Part shown: positions 17,907-26,428 of the stretch, piece after piece | Position numbering within the stretch: the stretch's first letter is position 1 | Layout: each line of letters starts with the position of its first letter | From: Natranaerobius thermophilus JW/NM-WN-LF | Lineage (GTDB): Bacteria > Bacillota > Natranaerobiia > Natranaerobiales > Natranaerobiaceae | Reading direction: 5' to 3' | Length of the DNA: 64,000 nt | NCBI RefSeq assembly: GCF_000020005.1 | Contig: NC_010718.1 | Location: 625,001 to 689,000 of the forward strand | Position numbers and translations under genes: made by a program | Notes under the pieces: generated by a model | Database searches by the model: none | What the model was told of the DNA's origin: nothing | Seen by the model: only the letters and a program-made list of their open reading frames with translations

Positions 17907-18728
17907 ATGATAAATAATTGGTTAAATAAACTAGAAAGAAAATATCGACGTTTTGGGATTAATAATTTAATGGCATATATTGTTGGTTTGATGGCTTTGG
18001 TGTATGTAGCCAGCTTGGCTGTACCTGGCCCCGCAGGAGTTATTCCTGGACTCATGTTGCACCCTCAGTTAGTCTTACAGGGAGAGGTATGGCGATTAGT
18101 TACCTTTTTATTCATTCCCCCTAGTGCTCGGTCTATTTTTGTAATTATCGTACTGTATTTATACTATATTATTGGAACTGCTTTAGAAAATGAATGGGGA
18201 AGCTTTAAATTCACTTTATACTATTTAATTGGGGCAGTAGGCACTATTGCAGCCTCTTTCCTAACAGATACAGCAGCTACTTCACAGTATATTAATCTGT
18301 CACTCTTTTTAGCCTTTGCTAGCCTTTATCCAGACTTTCAGTTACGATTATTTTTTATGATTCCAATTAAAATTAAGTACTTGGCAATTTTATCGGGAGT
18401 GTTTTTAGGATTCAACTTGCTATTTTCACCAATGCCGCAAAGGATTTTTATTATTGTAGCTTTATTGAACTTCATCTTATTTTTTGGAGAATACTTTTTT
18501 AAAACTGTAACTAGACGGACTAAAGCTGCTGGGCGAAAGCGCGAATTTATGTCAAAGGCTCGCACTAGAGAAGGCCCCTTTCACAGATGTGTTGTTTGTG
18601 GAAGAACAGAGGAGGATGATCCACAATTAGAATTTAGATATTGCTCTAAATGTGAAGGTGATTATGAGTACTGTATGGAGCACTTAAAAAATCATGAACA
18701 TGTGCGAAACAATGGAAACAATAATTAA
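17907..18728 (+). CDS. rhomboid-like membrane protein with C-terminal zinc ribbon, catalytic motif absent
   Basis: 273 residues with about six helices. The segment WRLVTFLFIPP and the following ALENEWGSFKFTLYYLIGA resemble the L1 loop and TM2-3 region of rhomboid-fold proteins. The TM4 catalytic motif GxSG is not present (the corresponding region reads YINLSLFLAF), so it is most likely an inactive rhomboid relative. After the last helix comes a basic linker and a Cys-rich tail: CVVC, CSKC and a CMEH-H-H cluster that could bind zinc. The combination suggests a membrane scaffold or adaptor. Start ATG with AAAGGGG upstream. Function is unproven. Confidence 0.75.
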   Translation: MINNWLNKLERKYRRFGINNLMAYIVGLMALVYVASLAVPGPAGVIPGLMLHPQLVLQGEVWRLVTFLFIPPSARSIFVIIVLYLYYIIGTALENEWGSFKFTLYYLIGAVGTIAASFLTDTAATSQYINLSLFLAFASLYPDFQLRLFFMIPIKIKYLAILSGVFLGFNLLFSPMPQRIFIIVALLNFILFFGEYFFKTVTRRTKAAGRKREFMSKARTREGPFHRCVVCGRTEEDDPQLEFRYCSKCEGDYEYCMEHLKNHEHVRNNGNNN

Positions 18729-18770
18729 AAAAGCGTCTCAATGGGTAAGCCGCGATTAGAGGTGTTTTTG

Positions 18771-19481
18771 ATGAAAGAACTAATAGTTATGGTTCATGGC
18801 TTCAACGCCAGAGCTTCCCAGTTTAATGATTTTAAAACATGGTTTGAGGAATGTGGCTATGAAGCTAGGGCTATAGAACTATCTACTGCATGTAATTCAT
18901 TAAAAGATTGTACAGCAGAGCTGGAACAAAAGCTTGAAAACTTGTTTGAAGACAAGAAAATTCAAAAAGAAAGTATTAAAGTTCACTTAATAGGCCACAG
19001 TATGGGCGGATTAATAATTAAAAAATATTTAAATCACAACTTAATTAAGGGCTTCTTAGAGTCAAATCAGGGAGTAAAGGCAAAGTTAGGAAAAGTTATT
19101 CTTATAGCTACTCCCAATCAAGGCTCTAAAATGGCTGATATTGTGTGTCAATATATGAAACCCTTGACTAAAATCTATCAGCCATTATTAGACCTACAAA
19201 CTACTGATTTCCAGTTAGAACATCCACAAATGGCTGAGGAAATAGAGATAGGTGTTATAGCCGGAAATAAGAGTAATATTATTTCCGGCTTATTGTTAGA
19301 AGGTGAAAATGATGGGCGGGTAACCGTGAGTTCTGCCCGGGTTCCAAGTATGCAAGATATGGTGGTACTGCCTTTAGGGCATAAGAAAATTCATAGGTCT
19401 CCAAAAACATTTCAATTAGTAATTCATTTTTTAGAGAAAGGATCATTTACTAGCGAAGGGAAGGGTTTAGTAGACTGTTGA
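18771..19481 (+). CDS. alpha/beta hydrolase (lipase/esterase type)
   Basis: About 236 residues. MVHGFNARASQF gives the oxyanion HG motif and LIGHSMGGLIIKKYL the nucleophile elbow GHSMG; Asp in GENDGRVTV and His in LGHKKIHRSP fit the rest of the triad. Related to GPI-inositol-deacylase-like/ triacylglycerol lipases. ATG 18771 with AGAGGTG 6 bases before. No signal peptide, so cytoplasmic. Its last 15 bases overlap the end of the convergent M20 gene at 19467, with no room for a separate terminator. Confidence 0.82.
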   Translation: MKELIVMVHGFNARASQFNDFKTWFEECGYEARAIELSTACNSLKDCTAELEQKLENLFEDKKIQKESIKVHLIGHSMGGLIIKKYLNHNLIKGFLESNQGVKAKLGKVILIATPNQGSKMADIVCQYMKPLTKIYQPLLDLQTTDFQLEHPQMAEEIEIGVIAGNKSNIISGLLLEGENDGRVTVSSARVPSMQDMVVLPLGHKKIHRSPKTFQLVIHFLEKGSFTSEGKGLVDC

Positions 19482-20657
19482 ATTAAATTCCTGGATAATT
19501 TGTTCTCGCAGATCTACACTTGTTAGAAGATCGTATCCTGTCATAGCCATGGCTTTAGCTGATTTTATGGTTTGTTCAAAAGCCATGTCTTCGCCTGCCT
19601 TACGGCTAAACTCATCAGTATGTCCCCTTATGGCCTCATTGGCTATTTTAATATATGGATGAATAATGGGTAGGCATTTGGAAACATTGCCAATATCGGA
19701 AGATCCTAAAATTTCGTCCCTGGCAGGGTAAGTTACCTGTTCTTCCATGGACTCAAGATTGGCTTTAAATGCTTCCCCCATAGATTTATTAGGATAACGC
19801 TCCTGATAAATTAGATCGTGTTGACACTTTAGCTTAGCATTAGTCAGTAATTCGGCTCCCTTAGTTATATTATTAATCTTGTCTAACAAATTTTCTAATT
19901 CTTCTCCTGTAGCTGATCTGACTGTAAAAACTCCTCTGGCATAGTCGGGTATGACGTTGGAGGCACTCCCTCCATGAGTAATAATTCCATTAATTTTATT
20001 TGTGCTTTTAGTACTACCTTTTATGATTTCAATTTCGTTAAAAACGTTGATCAATGCAGTGAGTGCATTAATACCCTTATGAGGAGCAGCTGAGTGGTTT
20101 TTTTCTCCAAAGGACTCAACTGTTACTTTTGTACAAGCCAATCCACCTCTGCCGATCATATTTTTAGGAGCCGGATGGACCATCATTGCGAAGTCCGTAT
20201 CATGAAAGGCTCCTGCGTCTATTAAGTGAATTTTACCACCCCCACCTTCTTCGGCAGGAGTTCCAATTACGTTAATAGTTCCATTTATTTTATCGCTCTT
20301 ATCTAAAACTCTACTCAAACCTATAGCTGCTCCTACAGCAGCAGTAGCTATTAGATTATGTCCACAGGCATGGCCAATATCAGGGAGAGCATCGTATTCA
20401 GAGAGAAAGGATATAGTAGGGTTAACTTTTTTATCAATCCGGTCTTTTTGATAACTGGCAATAAATGCAGTTTCTAAGCCTCCTACTGGATTTAAAAATT
20501 TGAATCCAAACTTTTCAAGAATTTCTTTCTGAAATTCAACTCCTTGATATTCTTGGAAAGCCAGTTCAGGATTGTAATATATTTTGTAGTTTAAATTTTC
20601 AAGAATATCTTTTATGCTATCGATTTCCTTGTTAATTAATTTTTTCTGAGATTCCAT
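19467..20657 (-). CDS. M20 family amidohydrolase (AbgB/M20D2-like)
   Basis: 396 residues. Motifs: SFLSEYDALPDIGHACGHNL, GTPAEEGGGGKIHLIDAGAF, VHPAP and ends GRHTDEF/AGEDMAFEQT-like region that supplies the last metal ligands. This arrangement (SEYDALP and GHACGHN) is that of p-aminobenzoyl-glutamate hydrolase subunit B or the M20 domain-containing 2 group, which cleave dipeptide-like amides. ATG 20657 with AAGGAGG upstream. Overlaps the convergent lipase by 15 bases. Confidence 0.88.
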   Translation of the reverse strand: MESQKKLINKEIDSIKDILENLNYKIYYNPELAFQEYQGVEFQKEILEKFGFKFLNPVGGLETAFIASYQKDRIDKKVNPTISFLSEYDALPDIGHACGHNLIATAAVGAAIGLSRVLDKSDKINGTINVIGTPAEEGGGGKIHLIDAGAFHDTDFAMMVHPAPKNMIGRGGLACTKVTVESFGEKNHSAAPHKGINALTALINVFNEIEIIKGSTKSTNKINGIITHGGSASNVIPDYARGVFTVRSATGEELENLLDKINNITKGAELLTNAKLKCQHDLIYQERYPNKSMGEAFKANLESMEEQVTYPARDEILGSSDIGNVSKCLPIIHPYIKIANEAIRGHTDEFSRKAGEDMAFEQTIKSAKAMAMTGYDLLTSVDLREQIIQEFNSTVY

Positions 20658-20814
20658 AATAAGCCTCCTTTAATTACTTATTTCGCCATAAATAATTACA
20701 TACCTTTCTTATAGATGCTAGTTGGATAAGTGATTAAAAAAATTAAAACCAGTTTTGATGTTTCTGTTATAATAATATATGTGATGTGAGTAATATAAAA
20801 GAAGAGGTGTTATC

Positions 20815-21768
20815 ATGAAAGGAATTGCTAAGATAAGAACTATAAGTAACTCCAACTGGATATTATCTTTTTTAACCATTTTACTGACAGTTTGCTTACT
20901 AGTAGCCACCTCTTCAGTTATCATGGAACAAGCTTTAACAGAGTCTTTTATGATGAAAACTTTTGACAAAATAGATTTTTATAATACTTTTGACGAAATT
21001 TATATAAAAGACAATTTTAAAAATATTGAAGACGCTCCTCAGGGACGCCGAACCCTTAATTATTTACTTTCGGAAGTAGATCGTTCCCGAGTATTAGAGG
21101 ATAACGCCCAAAAAATAGTTCCTGATGTTCTCAATTATTTAAAGGGAGAAGAAGAAACTTTAAACTTAATGCTCTCTGTTGGAGTACTTGAGTCAGAATT
21201 AAAAGCGCAGTTGGATGATTACGAATCCTTTAAAAGAATTTTGGAATTGGAAGCACCAGACCAAGCTAGAATTTTCACAAGTCTTCCCGATGAGTTTCAA
21301 AAGAATTTTTACGATGTAATCAAAGAAGATTTGATCGATCAAATCCAACTTCCGCAACAACTACCATTAAGCTATTTTATCGTGGAGGATGAGATTACTG
21401 AAACTTTGACTACCATAAAATCAATAGTCAATTTAATAAGAGAATTTTCCGCAGTTGCTACTGTCGGTATCGGATTGACTGGGATACCATTGTTAGTGTT
21501 AGGGAAATTAAAAGGTATTCTCATGGTGGGGATTTCTTTATTTGTTTCGGGATTAATCTTTATAACTGCTCCCGTATTTTTAAATATTAAGGGGTTAATT
21601 GAAAACTATACCGAGGCCGGAGAGGGCGCACCCCTTTTAGCTGCTATTTTAAAAGAAGCTCTACATTCGGGATTGACTATAAGCTACGGGTTCGTTTTCC
21701 TAGGGATCGCGTGTATACTAGGAGCAATAGTGATAATATATAAAAAACACAAGCAAAACTTTGATTAA
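20815..21768 (+). CDS. membrane protein of unknown function
   Basis: 317 residues: an N-terminal helix (about 18-40), a roughly 170-residue charged, probably extracytoplasmic domain, then three helices (about 215-300) and a short basic tail. No family recognised. GAGGTG ribosome site before ATG 20815. Ends in a terminator shared with the convergent DUF1992 gene. Confidence 0.75.
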   Translation: MKGIAKIRTISNSNWILSFLTILLTVCLLVATSSVIMEQALTESFMMKTFDKIDFYNTFDEIYIKDNFKNIEDAPQGRRTLNYLLSEVDRSRVLEDNAQKIVPDVLNYLKGEEETLNLMLSVGVLESELKAQLDDYESFKRILELEAPDQARIFTSLPDEFQKNFYDVIKEDLIDQIQLPQQLPLSYFIVEDEITETLTTIKSIVNLIREFSAVATVGIGLTGIPLLVLGKLKGILMVGISLFVSGLIFITAPVFLNIKGLIENYTEAGEGAPLLAAILKEALHSGLTISYGFVFLGIACILGAIVIIYKKHKQNFD

Positions 21769-21785
21769 CTGTTTTGCTTGTGTTT
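21745..21785. terminator. bidirectional terminator
   Basis: 15-bp perfect stem AAACACAAGCAAAAC / GTTTTGCTTGTGTTT. It includes the last codons of the membrane protein gene and the stop of the convergent gene, so one hairpin serves both strands. Confidence 0.8.
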
Positions 21786-22155
21786 AAGTAAATTTTTGTC
21801 TTATTTTGTTTCGATATTTTTTAAATGCTGAAGTCTTTTTGATGCTGCGTTTTTCCATTAACTGGTTAAATCGCAGCATTTTTTCATTTCTCTGGCGTTT
21901 CAAATCTTGTTTTTCATCAGGGTCATTACATGCTTTTATTAAATCATCTAGATTCACTAGCTCTTTTTTAAGTTGAACTTCCTCAGGTAAATAGCCCGAA
22001 TTCTTTAAAATTTTATATCCAGCTCTTAATTCTTCAGGTACTTGTGAAAGATCTTGCAATTCTAGTGGTTTGCCTTTACCAGGTAAGTTATCGAATACTC
22101 CATCCTGTTCAGCCTGTCGTATTTTTTCTTCACACATTTGTTCAAAAAGTTTCAT
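21784..22155 (-). CDS. DUF1992 (DnaJ homologue C28-like) protein
   Basis: About 123 residues, opening with FEQMCEEKIRQAEQDGVFDNLPGKGKPL, the conserved DUF1992 core, followed by a charged helical region and a Lys/Arg-rich tail. The family is widespread in bacteria and eukaryotes; function is unclear. ATG 22155 is chosen because AAGGAG lies 10 bases upstream and homologues begin near here; the ATG at 22182 has a poorly spaced site. Confidence 0.85.
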   Translation of the reverse strand: MKLFEQMCEEKIRQAEQDGVFDNLPGKGKPLELQDLSQVPEELRAGYKILKNSGYLPEEVQLKKELVNLDDLIKACNDPDEKQDLKRQRNEKMLRFNQLMEKRSIKKTSAFKKYRNKIRQKFT

Positions 22156-22235
22156 GGCCCCATCGCTCCTTATCTGACTCATTTTCCTTTATTTCTATAA
22201 TTATAACATGGATTTGTTCTTCTTTCTAAACTTTG

Positions 22236-22296
22236 GCGTTGTTATATTTATTAGTTGAAATCAACATTCACCACATTCACCTTTAATACAGCTAAA
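22236..22296 (+). repeat. dispersed repeat copy C
   Basis: GTTGTTATAT, TTAGTTGAAATCAACATTCA and CTTTAATACAGCTA, the same word order as copies A and B, in the divergent spacer upstream of the TetR promoter. Confidence 0.45.
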
Positions 22297-22330
22297 GCTT
22301 TTACTCTATTCAATTTGGTATATTATATAC

Positions 22331-22360
22331 TTGACAACTATACCGACTGGACGGTAAAAT
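22331..22360 (+). promoter_or_regulatory. promoter with embedded TetR-type operator
   Basis: TTGACA (22331-22336), 18-base spacer, TAAAAT (22355-22360). Between and overlapping these is the inverted repeat TACCG-ACTGGA-CGGTA (22341-22356), a classic TetR-family operator. It lies about 105 bases before the TetR gene, so it should bind the regulator and repress its own operon. Confidence 0.75.
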
Positions 22361-22463
22361 AAGAATAGCCTTAAAGGGATTAGGGATTTAACTTTATTTA
22401 AGAAGTCTGTTTAGTGTTTGTGTTTTGAACTTTGTTTTGACTCGAATTAAAAGGGGTGGTTTT

Positions 22464-23009
22464 ATGAGTGACGATACCAAGAGCCGAATTTTTGAAGCAG
22501 CGGCCAAAATCATAAAAGAAAGAACTGTTGATGATATGACTTTAGAAGAAGTAGCTAAAGAAGCGGGAATCAGCAAAGGCGGGTTGTTATACCATTTTCC
22601 CAGCAAAGAAGATTTAATTGAGGGTTTAGTGGCTTATTATGAGCAATTATTTACTGGAGAGATAGAACAAGAGATGGGAAAAATGCCTGAAGGAGAGAAA
22701 CGTCCATTAACAGCTTATATAAATGCTGCTTTTAATTTTCAATCAAAAGCTTATGAAATTAGTCAGGGAGTATTAGCTGCCAGCTTATTGAGCCCGGGTT
22801 TACTCGCCCCTGTGCAGAAGCGGCTGTCTGATTTTACCTCGCAGTATGATCAACATTTAAAGGATGAGGATATGGCTAATATTGTAAGATTAGCAGCAGA
22901 TGGTCTATGGTTAGAGGATATCTTGGAGCTCAATACTGTTCCAAAAGCCGAAAGAGATCGTATTAAAGAAAAACTTATTCAATTAGCTAAGGAGGTGGAG
23001 GAACGATGA
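22464..23009 (+). CDS. TetR family transcriptional regulator
   Basis: About 181 residues. N-terminal helix-turn-helix: RIFEAAAKIIKERTVDDMTL, EEVAKEAGISKGGLLYHFPSKEDLIEGL, with the GLLYHF recognition helix typical of the family. The C-terminal ligand domain carries a tetracyclin-repressor-like C-terminal pattern. ATG 22464 follows AGGGGTGG by 4-5 bases. The stop TGA overlaps the start of the exporter gene, so the two are translationally coupled; the regulator probably senses a compound handled by the exporter. Confidence 0.92.
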   Translation: MSDDTKSRIFEAAAKIIKERTVDDMTLEEVAKEAGISKGGLLYHFPSKEDLIEGLVAYYEQLFTGEIEQEMGKMPEGEKRPLTAYINAAFNFQSKAYEISQGVLAASLLSPGLLAPVQKRLSDFTSQYDQHLKDEDMANIVRLAADGLWLEDILELNTVPKAERDRIKEKLIQLAKEVEER

Positions 23010-23452
23010 TGGAGTATATCATGTTAGCAGTTACAGCGTGGTTATTAGGTTTTATACCTTATTTTGAAATTTATCTGGCAGTTCCAGCTACAATAGCAAT
23101 GGGTTTAGACCCAATATCAAGCGTATTTTGGGCCGGACTGGGAAATTTTTCAGCAGTTCCGGTTATTTTATTTGCTCAAAAAAAGTTATCTCATATACCT
23201 AGAATTGCAGCTTGGTTAGAAAAACTTACTAATAGCAAGTACCGTGAAACTATTGATAGATTTGGAAGTTCATTCGTACTATTGTTTACCCCTGTCACAG
23301 GGATTTGGATAGCTGCTGCTTTAGCCAGCACTTTTGGATATCGAGGAGCTAAACTAATGATAACCTCTGCATTTACAGTCTTATTATATGGTTCACTAGT
23401 GGCTGTGGCCACAAGTACAGGATTAGAATTGATTGGACTACTAAACTTTTAG
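23009..23452 (+). CDS. small multidrug-export-type membrane protein (COG2426)
   Basis: About 147 residues, four helices, starting WLLGFIPYFEIYLAVPATIAMGL and containing SSVFWAGLGNFSAVP, which are typical of the Sm_multidrug_ex family; experimental function is scarce. Either ATG 23006 or ATG 23009 may start it; GGAGG is 4 or 7 bases before them and I prefer 23009. Coupled to the TetR gene. The gene is followed at once by a strong terminator and then by the group II intron. Confidence 0.85.
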   Translation: MEYIMLAVTAWLLGFIPYFEIYLAVPATIAMGLDPISSVFWAGLGNFSAVPVILFAQKKLSHIPRIAAWLEKLTNSKYRETIDRFGSSFVLLFTPVTGIWIAAALASTFGYRGAKLMITSAFTVLLYGSLVAVATSTGLELIGLLNF

Positions 23453-23475
23453 CGGCCGAGTAACGGCCGCTTTTT
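23451..23475 (+). terminator. Rho-independent terminator and intron target
   Basis: AGCGGCCG / CGGCCGCT stem, 5-base loop, TTTTT. The group IIC intron begins three bases after the T tract; this class inserts behind such stems. Confidence 0.92.
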
Positions 23476-23882
23476 ATTGTGCGCCATGCATGACGATTAG
23501 CTAGGTGGTGTAAGTCCACTATGGGGGTTTGTAGTTACCAACCATTAGCCAAGAGCAAGGGTGCCCATCGTGAGGTGGGATCTGAAGGAAGCTTAAGGCA
23601 AAATTCCGACCCAAGGCACACGAACATCATCAGGCATAAGGTATGGGATGAGTTTGCAATACAAAACGAAGTCCAATCAACTACACGGACATACCAGTGT
23701 AAATGATGTGGGTACATGGAATGAAAGTTAATCGTCTTACCGTGGGAGGTCTCATGGACGTGGCAAGATGAACTTCGAACCACGGTTGAAATAAGATTTG
23801 TCATGAGAAGTCAGCAGATTCCATAGTACTTGATGAGGTCGACATCATTAAGGAAGGGATGAACCTAGGAGGAGATCAGTAA

Positions 23883-25310
23883 ATGACTGTTACCAATAAA
23901 GGAATGAAGTGCCGCCAACTTCTGACAGGCGAAAGCTGCAAAGAAGGCTCACCGCAGAAGAATAGTGCGGAACACGAAGGATATGCGGGAGTGCACAGTT
24001 CTTTAAGGATAACTGAAAACAACATCTCCAATGCAAACTTGTCGAAGGGGAATTTGCTAGAGGAAATTTTGGATAGAGACAACATGAATAAAGCATTCAA
24101 GAAAATAAAATCCAACAAAGGCTCTCACGGGATTGATGGGATGGGAGTAGATGAACTTCTACAATATCTCAAAGAAAACGGGGACCACCTCAGGCAAAGA
24201 GTCCTGGACGGTAAATACCGCCCTAATCCCGTCAGAAGGGTAGAGATACCTAAAGAAGATGGGAAGAAAAGAAAATTAGGCATACCTACAGTGGTAGACA
24301 GGGTAATCCAACAAGCAATAGCCCAAGTACTATCTCCAATATATGAGGAGCAATTCTCAGATAACAGCTATGGTTTTCGCCCTGGACGCAGTACTCATGA
24401 TGCAATTAAGAAAAGTCAACAAAACATAAATGAAGGATACAAATATGTAGTAGATATGGACTTGGAGAAATACTTTGACACAGTAAACCAGAGCAAATTG
24501 ATAGAAGTGCTATCTAAGACAATAAAAGACGGTCGAGTAATATCTCTTATCAACAAATATCTAAGAGCAGGAGTAATGATCAAACACACCTATAAGGATA
24601 CAGAAGTTGGCGTGCCCCAGGGCGGGCCTCTTAGCCCTATCCTCAGTAACATAATGCTCCACGAATTGGATAAAGAACTTGAGAAAAGGGGGCACGAATT
24701 CGTCCGCTATGCGGACGACCTGCTAATCTTTTGTAAAAGCAGAAGAAGTGCCGGACGCACCTTGAAGAACATACTACCCTTCATCGAAAATAAACTATTT
24801 CTCAAAGTAAATAAAGATAAAACTGTAGTTGCCTATGTAGGAAAGGTAAGATTTCTTGGGTTTGGCTTTTACAGACATAAAGGAAAAGCCAGATTAAGAG
24901 TTCATCTTAAATCAGTTACAAAGATGAGAACGAGAATAAAAGAACTCACATCTAGAAGTTATGGAATAAGCAACGAAGCCAGAGCAAAGAAACTTAGCCG
25001 ATACATTATGGGTTGGGTTAACTACTTTAAACCAGCTGATATGAAGAATCTGTTAATAAATACTGACAGTTGGATGAGAAGGCGTATTCGCATGATTTAC
25101 TGGAAACAATGGAAGAAAGTGAGAACAAAATTTAAAATGCTCAAGTTCTTTGGAGCCAATAAATACAAAGCATGGGAATATGCAAACACAAGAAAGGGCT
25201 ACTGGAGAATTTCCAATAGCCCCGTCTTATCCAAATCCCTTGGAAATGATGTAATCAAAGGATTTGGTTTCCTATTCTTTTCGGAATATTATCGACAAGT
25301 TAAAGCGTAA
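23883..25310 (+). CDS. ltrA: group II intron reverse transcriptase/maturase
   Basis: 475 residues. Reverse transcriptase blocks are complete: GIDGMGVDEL, RPGRSTHDAI, DMDLEKYFDTV, GVPQGGPLSPILSN and the active site FVRYADDLLIF (YADD about residue 276), followed by a maturase domain X and a GWVNYFKPADM segment. No C-terminal HNH endonuclease is seen, as usual in class C. ATG 23883 has GGAG 8 bases upstream. The protein splices its host intron and drives target-primed insertion. Confidence 0.95.
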   Translation: MTVTNKGMKCRQLLTGESCKEGSPQKNSAEHEGYAGVHSSLRITENNISNANLSKGNLLEEILDRDNMNKAFKKIKSNKGSHGIDGMGVDELLQYLKENGDHLRQRVLDGKYRPNPVRRVEIPKEDGKKRKLGIPTVVDRVIQQAIAQVLSPIYEEQFSDNSYGFRPGRSTHDAIKKSQQNINEGYKYVVDMDLEKYFDTVNQSKLIEVLSKTIKDGRVISLINKYLRAGVMIKHTYKDTEVGVPQGGPLSPILSNIMLHELDKELEKRGHEFVRYADDLLIFCKSRRSAGRTLKNILPFIENKLFLKVNKDKTVVAYVGKVRFLGFGFYRHKGKARLRVHLKSVTKMRTRIKELTSRSYGISNEARAKKLSRYIMGWVNYFKPADMKNLLINTDSWMRRRIRMIYWKQWKKVRTKFKMLKFFGANKYKAWEYANTRKGYWRISNSPVLSKSLGNDVIKGFGFLFFSEYYRQVKA

Positions 25311-25315
25311 ACTAG

Positions 25316-25361
25316 GAACCGCCGTGTACCGAACGGTTTGCTCGGTGGTGTGAGAGGTCGG
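25316..25361 (+). ncRNA. group IIC intron domain V
   Basis: GAACCGCCGTGTACCGAACGG followed by a loop and GGTGGTGTGAGAGG: the catalytic domain V hairpin of class C introns, just after the maturase stop codon and just before domain VI. Confidence 0.8.
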
Positions 25362-25373
25362 TAGATAAAATAA

Positions 25374-25562
25374 TTATCTACCTCCTACTCGATTTTGGTT
25401 ATCTTTGTTTTCTTGATCGCTTTCATTTTCTTCAAGAGCCATGACAAAAATGTCGTTATTGTACTTTTGAGTTAGCTCATGTTCTAAATTCTTTAGTTTA
25501 TTTAGATCTTCTTTTTTTAAATCAGCCAAAGGCAAGTTGTCAAGATTATTGTACCTTTCCAC
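25374..25562 (-). CDS. small acidic protein, 3' end supplied by the intron
   Basis: 62 residues, Asn/Leu/Glu-rich, helical, no recognised family. GTG start with AGGAGGT 7 bases upstream, so it is probably real. Its last five codons and stop (RVGGR-stop) lie inside the group II intron, on the opposite strand. If the intron is removed in silico, the frame reads on through the exporter's terminator for many codons, so the present end is created by the insertion, or the original gene ended differently. Confidence 0.55.
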   Translation of the reverse strand: MERYNNLDNLPLADLKKEDLNKLKNLEHELTQKYNNDIFVMALEENESDQENKDNQNRVGGR

Positions 25563-25716
25563 AGAGAGACCTCCTTTGTTAAAAGCTATTATGATTAATT
25601 TAGTTAATCATTTGATATTATTACACAAAAAGTCTTATTTTAGTACAGCTAAAAACATGTTATAATATTGTTGGATAAATATTGAAATCTAATTCATAAA
25701 TTAACTGTAGAGTCAT

Positions 25717-26301
25717 TCACGAGAACAATCTTGACTTATCTTGTCTGCGTTTTTGATAAGCTTGTGTAAGTATGTTTTGATAATTAGGATGACTATCCAA
25801 TAAACTTATCTGATTATAATTGGGTATATATTTATCAATTAATATTTGTTCAAGTTCTTGGTGAGAAATTAATTTGTTACTAGATAAGATATGATAGACT
25901 GTAATTTCTTCTTTAATCAAAAGGGGACTGATTAAAGAGGATCTATGGCATTTGGAAGGATCTCGTTCACTGCACATAATAGTAACCTCTCCTGTTAGTC
26001 TATTCGCACAGTTCAAAATTTGCTGAAATTTCTTTAAACCTATTTGTAATTCATTCTGTGGTATCTCTTGAAATCCACCTAGATACTTGCCTAAATAACA
26101 ATACTTGATATTATTTTCAGCTAGCTTTTTTTCAAAATTCTTTTTGGAAAAATGGGGAACATGGGAACTATATGGAATTCTCCTAATATCAGCTACTGCC
26201 TTTATGTTATATAAACTCAATAATTTCAAGAATGTGTTAAAATTATTATTAGAATGTCCTATTGTAAAACACTTGGATTTATACATATTGGTTTCATACA
26301 T
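25717..26301 (-). CDS. DUF488 family protein
   Basis: 194 residues. FTIGHSNNNFNTFLKLL near the N-terminus, VADIRRIPYSSHVPHFSKK, and MCSERDPSKCHRSSL near residue 125 are the three conserved DUF488 blocks; the Cys and Arg/His residues suggest a catalytic or nucleic-acid role that is not established. ATG 26301, ribosome site GGAGGTG 10 bases upstream. Monocistronic on the minus strand, divergent from thiN. A TATAAT-like promoter sits in the spacer near 25660 on the opposite strand. Confidence 0.85.
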   Translation of the reverse strand: MYETNMYKSKCFTIGHSNNNFNTFLKLLSLYNIKAVADIRRIPYSSHVPHFSKKNFEKKLAENNIKYCYLGKYLGGFQEIPQNELQIGLKKFQQILNCANRLTGEVTIMCSERDPSKCHRSSLISPLLIKEEITVYHILSSNKLISHQELEQILIDKYIPNYNQISLLDSHPNYQNILTQAYQKRRQDKSRLFS

Positions 26302-26428
26302 AGATGATGTTCACCTCCATATATTTAAAATTTCAATTTTACTTTACAATGCTTATACTTGGTACATCTAATACTCCTAAACAAAGGATTTAGAGCGCCT
26401 TGTAATAAGAGGAGAGGGGGAAACTTAA

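Larger units (their letters stand above)
23479..25393 (+). mobile_element. group IIC intron
   Basis: Boundaries: 5' end GTGCGCC (23479), 3' end CTACTCGAT (to 25393), about 1.9 kb. The 5' ribozyme part carries the conserved words GGATCTGAAGGAAGC, CACGAAC and GATGAGTTTGCAATACAAAA, and the 3' part has a domain V plus a domain VI hairpin (GGTAGATAA / TTATCTACC). These words match the well-known Oceanobacillus class C intron from memory. The maturase ORF sits in domain IV. The element lies directly behind an intrinsic terminator, the known target of class C introns. It looks intact and may be mobile. Confidence 0.9.

Noticed and set aside
26330-26428. TPP riboswitch before thiN
   Set aside because: No CTGAGA or ACCTGATC-type elements in the leader.
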